NCBI RefSeq assembly: GCF_022012435.1
Contig: NZ_JAKLUA010000002.1
Location: 434,001 to 498,000, forward strand
Direction of reading: 5' to 3'
DNA length: 64,000 nucleotides
DNA from: Bradyrhizobium zhengyangense
GTDB lineage: Bacteria; Pseudomonadota; Alphaproteobacteria; Rhizobiales; Xanthobacteraceae
Translations under genes and position numbers: made by a program
The notes under the pieces: generated by a model
Seen by the model: the letters and a program-made list of their open reading frames with translations, nothing else
What the model was told of the DNA's origin: nothing
Database searches by the model: none
Part shown: piece after piece, positions 44,954 through 53,398 of the stretch
Layout of the letters: each line of letters starts with the position of its first letter
How positions within the stretch are numbered: position 1 is the stretch's first letter

Positions 44954-47317
44954 ATGCCCGTCGATTCCGCGCGTCTTGAAACCCTGACTGCACTGGCCCG
45001 CAAGGCGCTGTGGCTGTCGTCTTGGACCATCCACCACGCCAATCACATCCGCTCGAACGCGGACGGCCTCAAGGTCGGCGGTCATCAGGCTTCTTCCGCC
45101 TCGCTCGCAACCATCATGTCGGCGCTGTACTTTCACGTGCTGCGCCCGGAGGACCGCGTCGCGGTGAAGCCGCATGCGAGCCCGGTGTTCCACGCCATCC
45201 AATATCTGTTCGGCCGGCAGAGCCGCGAGAAGCTGGAGAATTTCCGCGGCTTCAAGGGCGCACAGTCCTATCCGTCGCGGACCAAGGACGTCGACGACGT
45301 CGACTTCTCCACCGGCTCGGTCGGCCTCGGCGTTGCGCAGACGCTGTTCGCCTCGCTGGTGCAGGATTACGTCAAGGCGCATGGCTGGATGAAGGATCGC
45401 CGCGAAGGGCGGATGATCGCGCTGGTCGGCGATGCCGAGATGGACGAGGGCAACATCTTCGAAGCGCTTGCCGAGGGCTGGAAGCACGGCCTGCGCAACA
45501 CCTGGTGGGTGGTCGACTACAACAGGCAGTCGCTCGATGCCGTCGTGCGCGAAGGTCTGTGGGAAAAGTTCGAGACCATGTTCCGCAATTTCGGCTGGGA
45601 CGTCGTCATCGTCAAATACGGCCGCCTGATGCGCGAGGCGTTTGCGGAAGCGGGCGGCGAGGCGCTGAAGAAGTGGATCGACAATTGCCCGAACGCGCTC
45701 TACGCCGCGCTGTGCTTCCAGGGCGGTGCGGCCTTCCGCAAGCATCTGCACGATGAGATCGGCGACCAGGGCCCGATCACTGAACTGATCGACAAACGCA
45801 GCGACGAGGAGCTGCTGGCGCTGATGTCGAATCTCGGCGGCCACGACATGGCAAGCATGCTGGAGGCGTTCGAGTCCATCGACCATGATCGCCCGGTCTG
45901 CTTCATCGCCTACACCATCAAGGGCGTCGGCCTGCCGTTCCAGGGCCACAAGGACAACCATGCCGGTCTGATGACGGTCGCGCAGATGGAGAAATATCGC
46001 GAGAGCCTGAACATCCGCCCCGGCCATGAATGGGACAAGTACGAGGGCCTCACGCAGAGCGCCGCCGAGCTCGACGCCTTCCTCGCACGCGTGCCGTTCA
46101 ACCAGGACGGCCGCCGGCTGACCGCGCCCGTCGTCGAGGTGCCCACCCAGCTCGCCTTCAAGCCGTCGCCGCAAATGTCGACCCAGCAGGGTTTTGGTCT
46201 CGTGCTGAATGAGATCGCGCGCGGCGACAGCGAGCTGGCAAAACGCATCGTCACGACCTCGCCCGACGTCACCGTCTCGACCAATCTTGGCCCGTGGGTG
46301 AACCGGCGCGGCCTGTTCGCCAATGCCGCGAAGGCCGACTTATTCCGCAGCGAGAAAATTCCGTCCACCTACAATTGGGATGCCTCGCCCAAGGGCCAGC
46401 ACCTCGAGCTCGGCATCGCCGAGATGAACCTGTTCATCATGCTTTCCGCGCTCGGCCTGTCGCACCAGATCAACGGCGCGCGGCTGTTGCCGGTCGGCAC
46501 GCTCTACGATCCCTTCATCGAGCGCGGCCTCGATGCGCTGAACTATGCCTGCTACCAGGACGCGCGCTTCATGGTGGCGGCGACGCCGTCAGGCATCACG
46601 CTGGCACCGGAGGGCGGCGCGCACCAGTCGATCGCAACGCCCCTGATCGGCATGGCGCAGGATGGGCTCGCCTCGTTCGAGCCAGCCTTCGTCGACGAGC
46701 TCGCGGTCATCATGGGCTGGGGCTTCCAGCACATGCAGCGCGATCCGGGCGAGGGTGGCGCGGTGTATCTGCGCCTGTCGACACGCAGCATCGAGCAGGC
46801 GCAGCGCATCATGACGGGCGAACTGCAGCAAGGCATCACCGATGGCGCCTATTGGCTGCGCAAGCCGGGCCCCAATGCCGAACTCGTGATCGCCTATACC
46901 GGCGCAGTCGCGCCGGAGGCGATCGAGGCCACCGGCTTCATCGGTGAAGACAGGCGCGACATCGGCCTGCTCGCGATCACCTCGGCCGATCGCCTGCATG
47001 CCGGTTGGACCGCCGCGCGGAAATTGCGGCGCGACCGGCGCGGCGTGCAGCATCTCAGCCATATCGAACAATTACTGGCGCCGCTGCCACGCGACTGCGG
47101 CATCGTGACCGTGATCGACGGCCACCCATCCGCGCTCGGCTGGCTCGGCAGCGTCCGCGGCCATCGCGTCGAGGCGCTCGGCGTCGAGCAGTTCGGCCAG
47201 ACCGGCACCATTGCCGATCTGTATCGCCACTATGGCATCGATGCCAACGCCATCATCGATGCGGCCGAAAGCCTCACCACCGGCGCACCGGTGCTGCATC
47301 GGAAGATGGCGGTGTAG
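44954..47317 (+). CDS. transketolase / pyruvate dehydrogenase E1-like thiamine diphosphate enzyme
   Basis: 787 residues. The ThDP motif is GDAEMDEGN followed about 28 residues later by DYNRQ. The N-terminal AceE-like segments (HHANHIRSNADGLKVGGHQA, SRTKDVDDVDFSTGSVGLG) and a central LGIAEMNLF with the catalytic Glu place it with homodimeric E1 enzymes and transketolases. No E2 or E3 gene is near. It may decarboxylate a 2-oxo acid; the Lrp neighbour hints at an amino-acid-derived one. CCGGAG upstream of the chosen ATG; a start 24 codons earlier lacks support. Confidence 0.85.
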   Translation: MPVDSARLETLTALARKALWLSSWTIHHANHIRSNADGLKVGGHQASSASLATIMSALYFHVLRPEDRVAVKPHASPVFHAIQYLFGRQSREKLENFRGFKGAQSYPSRTKDVDDVDFSTGSVGLGVAQTLFASLVQDYVKAHGWMKDRREGRMIALVGDAEMDEGNIFEALAEGWKHGLRNTWWVVDYNRQSLDAVVREGLWEKFETMFRNFGWDVVIVKYGRLMREAFAEAGGEALKKWIDNCPNALYAALCFQGGAAFRKHLHDEIGDQGPITELIDKRSDEELLALMSNLGGHDMASMLEAFESIDHDRPVCFIAYTIKGVGLPFQGHKDNHAGLMTVAQMEKYRESLNIRPGHEWDKYEGLTQSAAELDAFLARVPFNQDGRRLTAPVVEVPTQLAFKPSPQMSTQQGFGLVLNEIARGDSELAKRIVTTSPDVTVSTNLGPWVNRRGLFANAAKADLFRSEKIPSTYNWDASPKGQHLELGIAEMNLFIMLSALGLSHQINGARLLPVGTLYDPFIERGLDALNYACYQDARFMVAATPSGITLAPEGGAHQSIATPLIGMAQDGLASFEPAFVDELAVIMGWGFQHMQRDPGEGGAVYLRLSTRSIEQAQRIMTGELQQGITDGAYWLRKPGPNAELVIAYTGAVAPEAIEATGFIGEDRRDIGLLAITSADRLHAGWTAARKLRRDRRGVQHLSHIEQLLAPLPRDCGIVTVIDGHPSALGWLGSVRGHRVEALGVEQFGQTGTIADLYRHYGIDANAIIDAAESLTTGAPVLHRKMAV

Positions 47318-47326
47318 GCCTTTGCC

Positions 47327-47448
47327 GTCGTCCTGGCGAAAGCCAGGACCCATACAGCCGCGGCAGCCGTTGTAGGCGACAGGCGGTAGACGCCTGAGCA
47401 AACCAACACGGTTCGGTGGTAATGGGTCCTGGCTTTCGCCAGGACGAC
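47327..47448. repeat. double-hairpin palindromic repeat, family B, copy 1
   Basis: Two 27-base arms are perfect reverse complements (47327–47353 and 47422–47448). Each arm is itself a hairpin, TCCTGGC-GAAA-GCCAGGA and its complement. A 68-base spacer lies between. The second copy at 56201 has the same plan with TCCCGGC-GAAA-GCCGGGA. The rest of this gap, to the aldehyde dehydrogenase gene, should hold its promoter. Confidence 0.88.
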
Positions 47449-47600
47449 ATTGACTGCCACCTTGCCTCGTTCCCGCCATCGGCTCATATAACCTCCGTCC
47501 GCCGCAACGCTGGCCCCGCATATGGCGGGTTCAATTGCCGGCGCTTTCGTGCAAGGATGCCTGCCGAAACGCCCCCTAAGCCCCCAAGAAGAGGTTAACG

Positions 47601-49031
47601 ATGGTCAATCGCATGCAATTCTACATCGACGGCGCCTGGGTCGATCCCGCCGTCAAGAAGTCCACTCCGGTCGTCAATCCCGCGACGGAAGAGGCGATGT
47701 ACGAGGTTGCGCTGGGCTCCAAGGCTGACGTCGACAAGGCCGTTGCCGCCGCCAAGCGCGCCTTTGCAACGTTCTCCCAGACCAGCCGTGAGGAGCGCGT
47801 CGCGCTGCTTACCAAGGTGATCGAGGTCTACAAGACCCGCATCAAGGAGATCGGCGCCGCCGTCTCCGATGAGATGGGCGCGCCGCTGCCGATGGCCGAG
47901 AAGCTCCAGGCCGGCGCCGGTCTCGGCCATCTCATGACCACGCTCGACGTGCTCAAGAACTATCATTTCGAGGAGCCCGTCGGGACCGCCATGGTGCTGC
48001 GCGAGCCGATCGGTGTGGTCGGCATGATTACGCCCTGGAACTGGCCGCTCAACCAGATCGCCTGCAAGGTCGCGCCTGCGCTTGCCGCCGGCTGCACCAT
48101 GATCCTGAAGCCGTCGGAGTTCACGCCGACCTCGGCTTTGATCTTTGCGGAAATCCTCCATGAAGCCGGCGTGCCGAAGGGCGTGTTCAATCTCGTCAAC
48201 GGCCTCGGCCCCGAGGTCGGCGCCGCCATGAGCGAGCACCCCGACATCGACATGATCTCCTTCACCGGCTCGACCCGCGCCGGCATCGACGTGGCCAAGC
48301 GCGCTGCTCCCACCGTGAAGCGCGTCAGCCAGGAGCTCGGCGGCAAGTCGCCGAACGTCATCCTCGAAGGCGCCGACCTCACCAAGGCGGTGACCGGCGG
48401 CGTGATGCACATGTTCAACAACTCCGGCCAATCCTGCAACGCGCCCTCGCGCATGATCGTGCCGGCCTCGAAGATGAAGGAAGTCGCCGCGATCGCGAAG
48501 GCTGTCGCCGACAAGACCAAGGCGGGCGATCCGCGCGCCGATGGCACCACCATCGGCCCCGTGGTCAACCGCGGCCAGTGGGACAAGATCCAGGGCCTGA
48601 TCAAGAAGGGCATCGACGAGGGCGCAACGCTCGTCGCCGGCGGCCCGGGCCTGCCCGAAGGCGTCAACAAGGGCTTCTATGTCCGCCCGACCATCTTCGC
48701 GGACGTCACGCCCGACATGACGATTGCGCGCGAAGAGATCTTCGGGCCGGTGCTGACTATCATCGGCGCCAAGGACGAGTCTGAGGCGGTGCAGATCGCC
48801 AACGATACGCCCTATGGCCTCGCCGGCTATGTCTCCGGCGCTTCGGTCGAGGACGCCAAGCGCGTCGGCCGCCAGATCCGCGCCGGCAACGTCAATCTGC
48901 AGGGCGTGCCCAACGACCGCACCGCGCCGTTCGGCGGCTACAAGCAGTCCGGCAACGGCCGCGAATGGGGCAAGTATGGCCTCGAGGATTTCCTCGAAGT
49001 GAAGGCGGTTGCTGGCTTCAACGCCGCGTAA
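47601..49031 (+). CDS. NAD(P)-dependent aldehyde dehydrogenase
   Basis: 476 residues. Motifs: ITPWNWPLNQIACKVAPAL, catalytic Glu in ELGGKSPNVIL near residue 245, catalytic Cys in NNSGQSCNAPSRM near residue 280, and EIFGPVLTII. The C-terminal FGGYKQSGNGREWGKYG is typical. Oxidises an aldehyde to the acid; substrate unknown. AGAGGTTAACG precedes the start. A classic terminator follows. Confidence 0.93.
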   Translation: MVNRMQFYIDGAWVDPAVKKSTPVVNPATEEAMYEVALGSKADVDKAVAAAKRAFATFSQTSREERVALLTKVIEVYKTRIKEIGAAVSDEMGAPLPMAEKLQAGAGLGHLMTTLDVLKNYHFEEPVGTAMVLREPIGVVGMITPWNWPLNQIACKVAPALAAGCTMILKPSEFTPTSALIFAEILHEAGVPKGVFNLVNGLGPEVGAAMSEHPDIDMISFTGSTRAGIDVAKRAAPTVKRVSQELGGKSPNVILEGADLTKAVTGGVMHMFNNSGQSCNAPSRMIVPASKMKEVAAIAKAVADKTKAGDPRADGTTIGPVVNRGQWDKIQGLIKKGIDEGATLVAGGPGLPEGVNKGFYVRPTIFADVTPDMTIAREEIFGPVLTIIGAKDESEAVQIANDTPYGLAGYVSGASVEDAKRVGRQIRAGNVNLQGVPNDRTAPFGGYKQSGNGREWGKYGLEDFLEVKAVAGFNAA

Positions 49032-49054
49032 GCTTTTCGCGATTGAACGAGATC

Positions 49055-49087
49055 ACGCCGGAGCGGGCAACCGCTCCGGCGTTTTTG
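49055..49087 (+). terminator. rho-independent terminator of the aldehyde dehydrogenase gene
   Basis: ACGCCGGAGCGG, loop GCAA (a GNRA tetraloop), CCGCTCCGGCGT, then TTTTG. A perfect 12-bp stem starting 24 bases after the stop codon. Confidence 0.95.
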
Positions 49088-49131
49088 TTCCGTCGTCGTA
49101 CGGCGAGAAGGAGCGTCAGCGACTTAGCGCC

Positions 49132-49216
49132 GTCATTGCGAGCGCAGCGAAGCAATCCAGAATCCCTCCGCGGTCAAAGTCTGGATTGCTTCGTCGCAAG
49201 TGCTCCTCGCAATGAC
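49132..49216. repeat. palindromic intergenic repeat, family A, copy 2
   Basis: Same plan as copy 1: GTCATTGCGAG, CGAAGCAATCCAGA, short centre, TCTGGATTGCTTCG, CTCGCAATGAC. Differs from copy 1 mainly in the central loop. Lies between convergent genes. Confidence 0.88.
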
Positions 49217-49234
49217 GGGAGAGTGCGGCCGCGC

Positions 49235-50212
49235 CTATCCCCCCAACGCTCCCTGCGTATTCACATACAGCGCGTAGATCGACTGGCTGGCCGCCATGAA
49301 CAGGCGGTTGCGCTTGACGCCGCCGAAGCAGAGATTGGCGCAGCGCTCGGGCAGGGCGATGCGGCCGATCATGACGCCGTCGGGTGCGAACACCACGACG
49401 CCGTCGAGCTCGGGATCGCCCATGCCCCAGCCGCACCAGAGATTACCGTCGATGTCGACGCGGAAACCGTCCGGCGTGCCGGGGCCGGCATCGACGAAGA
49501 CGCGCTTGTTCGAAAGCTTGTCACCGGAAGGCGAGACGTCATAGGCGAGAATTTTGCGGGTCGGCACGCCGCGGGATTCGATGAGGTAGAGAATTTTCTC
49601 GTCCGGCGAGAAGGCGAGCCCGTTCGGCCCGAGCACACCCTCGGCGACGACGGTGGCTTTGCGGGTCTCCGGGTCGAGCCTGTAGACGTTCATGTCGATC
49701 TCGGGCTCGGACTTGTAGCCCTCGTAATTGCCGAGGATGCCGAAGATCGGATCAGTGAACCAGATCGAGCCGTCCGATTTAACAACGACATCGTTCGGCG
49801 AGTTCAACCGCTTGCCGTTGAATTGATCCATCAGCACGGTGATCTCGCCGTCATGCTCAGTGCGGGTGACGCGACGGCCGCCGTGCTCACAAGTAACCAG
49901 CCGGCCCTGGCGATCCCTGGTGTTGCCGTTGGCGAAATTCGAGGGTTTTCGGAAGTTTGAGACCGCACCGGTCTCCTCCTCCCATTTGATGATGCGCTGG
50001 TTCGGAATGTCGCTGCAGAGCAGATAGCGTCCGTCGCCGAACCAGACCGGTCCCTCGGCCCAGCGCAGGCCAGTCGCCAGCCGTTCCACGGCCGAAAGTT
50101 TCAACCAGTATTTTTCGAAGCGGGGATCGAGCGCATGAATGGCTGGATCGGGATAGTAGCTCGCCGGCCGCCAGCCTGACCGCTCCTGATTGTGGGACGA
50201 TGCCTCATTCAT
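49235..50212 (-). CDS. SMP-30/gluconolactonase family protein
   Basis: 325 residues, six-bladed beta-propeller. Signatures include WAEGPVWFGDGRYLLCSD, LNSPNDVVVKSDGSIWFTDP and PDGFRVDIDGNLWCGWG, which hold the metal ligands (Glu, Asn, Asp). Hydrolyses sugar lactones. No signal peptide. The uronate-dehydrogenase-like gene starts 89 bases away on the other strand; that enzyme would produce the lactone. ATG preceded by GAGAGAA chosen over an in-frame start at 50287. Confidence 0.88.
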   Translation of the reverse strand: MNEASSHNQERSGWRPASYYPDPAIHALDPRFEKYWLKLSAVERLATGLRWAEGPVWFGDGRYLLCSDIPNQRIIKWEEETGAVSNFRKPSNFANGNTRDRQGRLVTCEHGGRRVTRTEHDGEITVLMDQFNGKRLNSPNDVVVKSDGSIWFTDPIFGILGNYEGYKSEPEIDMNVYRLDPETRKATVVAEGVLGPNGLAFSPDEKILYLIESRGVPTRKILAYDVSPSGDKLSNKRVFVDAGPGTPDGFRVDIDGNLWCGWGMGDPELDGVVVFAPDGVMIGRIALPERCANLCFGGVKRNRLFMAASQSIYALYVNTQGALGG

Positions 50213-50301
50213 GTCGGTTCTCTCGTTTCGTTCCCTCTGGACAATCCTGCTATCATTAGAGACACGTGACGGCAAATCGGTCACCAACGGCGAGGGACAA
50301 C

Positions 50302-51126
50302 ATGCCGCGTATTTTGATGACGGGAGCTTCGGGCGGGATCGGTACGCGCCTGCGCAAATTGCTGCCGCCGATCTATCCGGACCTTCTGCTCAGCGACATT
50401 CGCCCGCCCAAGGATTTGGGACCCAACGAGCAGTTCAAGGCGGCGGACCTTTCGGACCTCGCGCAATGCGAGGCGATCTGCGAAGGCGTCGACGGCATCA
50501 TCCATTTCGGCGGCTATTCGGTCGAAGGTCCCTGGAACGACATTCTCCAGGCCAACATCATCGGAGGCTACAATCTGTTCGAGGCCGCCTATCGCAAGGG
50601 CGTCAAGCGCGTGGTGTTCGCCTCGTCCAACCACACCGTCGGCTTCTATCCGCGCCACCGCAGAATCGACACCGACGTCACCGTGCGCCCCGACGGACGC
50701 TACGGCGTCAGCAAGGTGTTCGGCGAAGCGGTCGGCTCGCTCTATGCCGACAAACACGGGCTGAAGGTCACCTGCATCCGCATCGGTAACTGCGACGAGA
50801 AGCCGCTCGACCACCGTCGCATTGCGATGTGGCTGATGCCGGAAGATCTCGTGCAGCTCTGCCGGATCGGCCTCGAACATCCCGACATCCATTTCGAAAT
50901 CTTCTATGGCGTGTCGCTGAACGAGCGGGCCTGGTGGGACAATCATCGCGCCTACGAATTCGGCTATCGTCCCATCGGCCGCTCCGAGGATCACGTGGCT
51001 CATGCCATGGCCGAGCAGGCCAAGCTGAAGCCCGACCCGATCGGCGACCACTTCCAGGGCGGCGCGTTCTGCAGCAACGAATTCGATGGTGATGCAAGCC
51101 GGATCATCGATTGGAATAAGCGCTGA
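50302..51126 (+). CDS. NAD-dependent epimerase/dehydratase family protein, uronate dehydrogenase-like
   Basis: 274 residues, extended short-chain dehydrogenase. NAD motif TGASGGIGTRL at the N-terminus, substrate region ASSNHTVGFYPRHRRID, catalytic YGVSK, then IRIGNCDEKP. These segments resemble bacterial uronate dehydrogenase (Udh), which oxidises galacturonate or glucuronate to the aldarolactone. The lactonase opposite supports this. GAGGGACAAC precedes the ATG. Exact sugar unproved. Confidence 0.82.
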   Translation: MPRILMTGASGGIGTRLRKLLPPIYPDLLLSDIRPPKDLGPNEQFKAADLSDLAQCEAICEGVDGIIHFGGYSVEGPWNDILQANIIGGYNLFEAAYRKGVKRVVFASSNHTVGFYPRHRRIDTDVTVRPDGRYGVSKVFGEAVGSLYADKHGLKVTCIRIGNCDEKPLDHRRIAMWLMPEDLVQLCRIGLEHPDIHFEIFYGVSLNERAWWDNHRAYEFGYRPIGRSEDHVAHAMAEQAKLKPDPIGDHFQGGAFCSNEFDGDASRIIDWNKR

Positions 51127-51154
51127 CGCTTGACGCGAACATAGATGCGCTCCC

Positions 51155-51177
51155 TGCTTCGCTGCGCTCGCAATGAC
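51155..51177. repeat. half copy of repeat family A
   Basis: TGCTTCGCTGCGCTCGCAATGAC matches the right-hand arm of the copy at 61077–61154; the left half is missing. It follows the uronate-dehydrogenase-like gene. Confidence 0.7.
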
Positions 51178-51304
51178 GCGTTGAGAGAGTGAATTCTGTC
51201 AGCGAGCATCTGACTCGCGAAGACCACCATTGATCTAGGTCAACGGTACTGCAGCCATTGTCTGGCTCTCGATTGGTGCGATCCCATTTCGAGAGCAACG
51301 ACAA

Positions 51305-51718
51305 ATGAAATTAAAGTTGTCAGTTGTCGCAATCCTCGCAACGACCGCGTCAGGACCGGCGCAAGCCGCACCGCTCAGCGACGCCGAAGCGACATTCCTT
51401 GATCAGCTCGTCACCGCATCCGTGGTGCTCGAACAACGTTGCGTCGGCTTTGAGGTCGATGGCGCCGGAGCCGTTCAGCTGGGCGCACGGATGCTCGGCA
51501 GCCCCAAGGCAGCGATGGCGATGATCGACGCCTACTCGGCGGCCATCAAGGCCCGCGACGGCGAGAGCTACGATCCCGTCAAATTCCGTCCTGAGGTGTC
51601 GGAGGCGGCCGGCAAAACGTTCAGGCGTGTCCGGGCGGATTTGATCAAGGACCCGAAGGCGGCCTGCGCCGGCTATGGCGATGCCGGCGTGGATCGCGGG
51701 CTGCTGCGACAGTACTGA
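51305..51718 (+). CDS. small secreted protein of unknown function
   Basis: 137 residues. Signal peptide LSVVAILATTASGPAQAA, cut near residue 22. The mature part is mostly alpha-helical (AEATFLDQLVTASVVLEQRC) with two cysteines that could pair (QRCVGF and KAACAGYG). Periplasmic. No recognised family. Upstream gap has little more than the half repeat. Confidence 0.65.
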   Translation: MKLKLSVVAILATTASGPAQAAPLSDAEATFLDQLVTASVVLEQRCVGFEVDGAGAVQLGARMLGSPKAAMAMIDAYSAAIKARDGESYDPVKFRPEVSEAAGKTFRRVRADLIKDPKAACAGYGDAGVDRGLLRQY

Positions 51719-51751
51719 AGGGGTGACACGCTCGACTGACGAAGTCTGCTT

Positions 51752-52435
51752 CTAGGCTCCGCCCGCAAAACCCACGAAGGTCGTCGCTTCATCGACCGAC
51801 TTGCGCTCGGAGATGACGGCATTGGCGGGAAAACTGTGGTCCGGCCAGCCCAACGCGATGCTTTTCATGATCACCTGATCATCCGCGATCCCGGCATGCT
51901 CGCGCACGACGGGGGATTGCATGATGCCCTGGCTGTTGATCACGGCGCCGAGCCCCCGCGACCAGGCCGCGTTGACGAGCGCGGTCGCCACGGCGCCACA
52001 GTCGAAGGCCGTATCGTCGCTGGAGGCCAGCTCGCGATCGTATGTGATGATTACACACACGGGCGCGTCGAACTGGCGAAAGCCGCGCAGGACCCAGTCT
52101 TGCCGCTGCTGCTTGTCATCTCGTGCAATTCCCATTGCGCTGAACAACTGCTTGGCAACGCCGATCTGGCGTTCGCGATGCACGCCCTCGAATGCCTGGC
52201 CGGTTCGAAACTCGCGCGAGTGCGGCACACCCGCCAGATTGCGCTCGGTGTTGCCCTGACGGATACGATCCAGCGGTGCTCCGGTGATGACGTAGAAATT
52301 CCACGGCTGGGTATTCATCGACGAAGGCGCGCGCATGGCCAGCGCCAGGATTTCCTTGATCAATTCCGGCGAGACAGGGTCGGGCTTGTAACCGCGAATG
52401 CTTCGCCGGCCGAGAATGACATCATCAAATTCCAT
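51752..52435 (-). CDS. nitroreductase family protein
   Basis: 227 residues. FMN-binding N-terminus GRRSIRGYKPDPVS and RAPSSMNTQPWNFYV, then DCGAVATALVNAAWSRGLGA and a C-terminal LGWPDHSFPANAV. Reduces nitro groups, quinones or flavins with NAD(P)H. Chosen ATG follows AGGATG; a start at 52564 would add 43 unrelated residues. Confidence 0.88.
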   Translation of the reverse strand: MEFDDVILGRRSIRGYKPDPVSPELIKEILALAMRAPSSMNTQPWNFYVITGAPLDRIRQGNTERNLAGVPHSREFRTGQAFEGVHRERQIGVAKQLFSAMGIARDDKQQRQDWVLRGFRQFDAPVCVIITYDRELASSDDTAFDCGAVATALVNAAWSRGLGAVINSQGIMQSPVVREHAGIADDQVIMKSIALGWPDHSFPANAVISERKSVDEATTFVGFAGGA

Positions 52436-52541
52436 CTTGCGGCATCCTGAAATTGGCTTGATGCCGCGTTCTCCCTCACGATTTTGATCATGTCCATAGC
52501 CTTTTGAAGAGCGGGCAGTACTCCGGCCCTTGGCGTGCGCC

Positions 52542-53225
52542 TCAGCCTTGCGCCTCCCCCGCAATCCGCGCCAGATAATCCGCCTTGCTGAACTGCATGT
52601 GATCCACGCAAAGCTGCGCCAGGGCCCAGCTGTCGCGGCCTTTCAACAGCTCGATCATCAACTCGTGCTGGCGTCGCGATAGCGCGAGGCCCTCGCGGTC
52701 GGCGAGGTTCTTGGCGCGCATCGGCAGCGTCAGGTTCATGTAGTCCTGGAGCGAGCGCACCAGATAAGGATTGCCGCAGGCGGCAAAAAGCGCGACGTGG
52801 AAGGCGTCGTTGGCTTCGTGGATGCCGCGCAGGTCGCTTATATCGGCCTTCGCGCAGTAGTCGCGTTGCAGGGCGGTGAGTTCGTCGATCAGGGCTTGCG
52901 GCGCGGGCAGGGGGATCATCAGTGCGGCCTGCCGCGTCAGCATCTCCCTGACTTCGTAGATCTGCCGGACCTCGTCGGCCGAATAGAACCGCACGGTGGC
53001 GCCGACATTCTTCTCGCGGCGGACGATGCCGCGGCGCTCTGCATCCACCAGCGCCTGCCGCACAAAATGGCGCGAGGTGCCGTAAGCCGACATCAGCGCG
53101 TCCTCGGTCAGTCGCGCGCCCGGCGCGAGGCGGCCGAAGATGATGTCCTCCTCCAGCCGCGCGACGACGTCGTCAGGATCGTCGCGCCTGACAGGCATGG
53201 CATCTGCGGTGCGAATGTCGGACAT
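52542..53225 (-). CDS. GntR-family transcriptional regulator, FCD/FadR subfamily
   Basis: 227 residues. Winged HTH at about 15–80 (EDIIFGRLAPGARLTEDAL, RHFVRQALVDAERRGIVRR). An all-helical FCD domain follows with EANDAFHVALFAACGNPYL, where Asp and His bind metal and a carboxylate ligand. Probably represses the divergent dehydratase–TRAP genes; a 12-bp inverted operator pair lies between. Ribosome site CCGGAGG. Confidence 0.9.
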   Translation of the reverse strand: MSDIRTADAMPVRRDDPDDVVARLEEDIIFGRLAPGARLTEDALMSAYGTSRHFVRQALVDAERRGIVRREKNVGATVRFYSADEVRQIYEVREMLTRQAALMIPLPAPQALIDELTALQRDYCAKADISDLRGIHEANDAFHVALFAACGNPYLVRSLQDYMNLTLPMRAKNLADREGLALSRRQHELMIELLKGRDSWALAQLCVDHMQFSKADYLARIAGEAQG

Positions 53226-53277
53226 GCCCTCGGCCTCCGGCGTCTGCCGGTCCGCCCTAGGGAGCAGGGAAGGGGCA

Positions 53278-53353
53278 GATTGTCAATAATCTGACTGTTT
53301 GGCGGTGCGCCAGTCCAGAAATAGCGAAGTATACGCCTGTCTTATTGACAATC
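53278..53353. promoter_or_regulatory. inverted operator pair between GntR regulator and dehydratase gene
   Basis: GATTGTCAATAA (53278–53289) and TTATTGACAATC (53342–53353) are perfect reverse complements. Each contains its own small dyad TTG-N-CAA. Centre-to-centre distance is 64 bases, about six DNA turns. The pair lies in the 173-base divergent gap and spans where the promoters should be. Confidence 0.75.
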
Positions 53354-53398
53354 AGGGGGCAGGCTGTAGCACAATGACCGGCGAGAAGGAGCGGCAGG

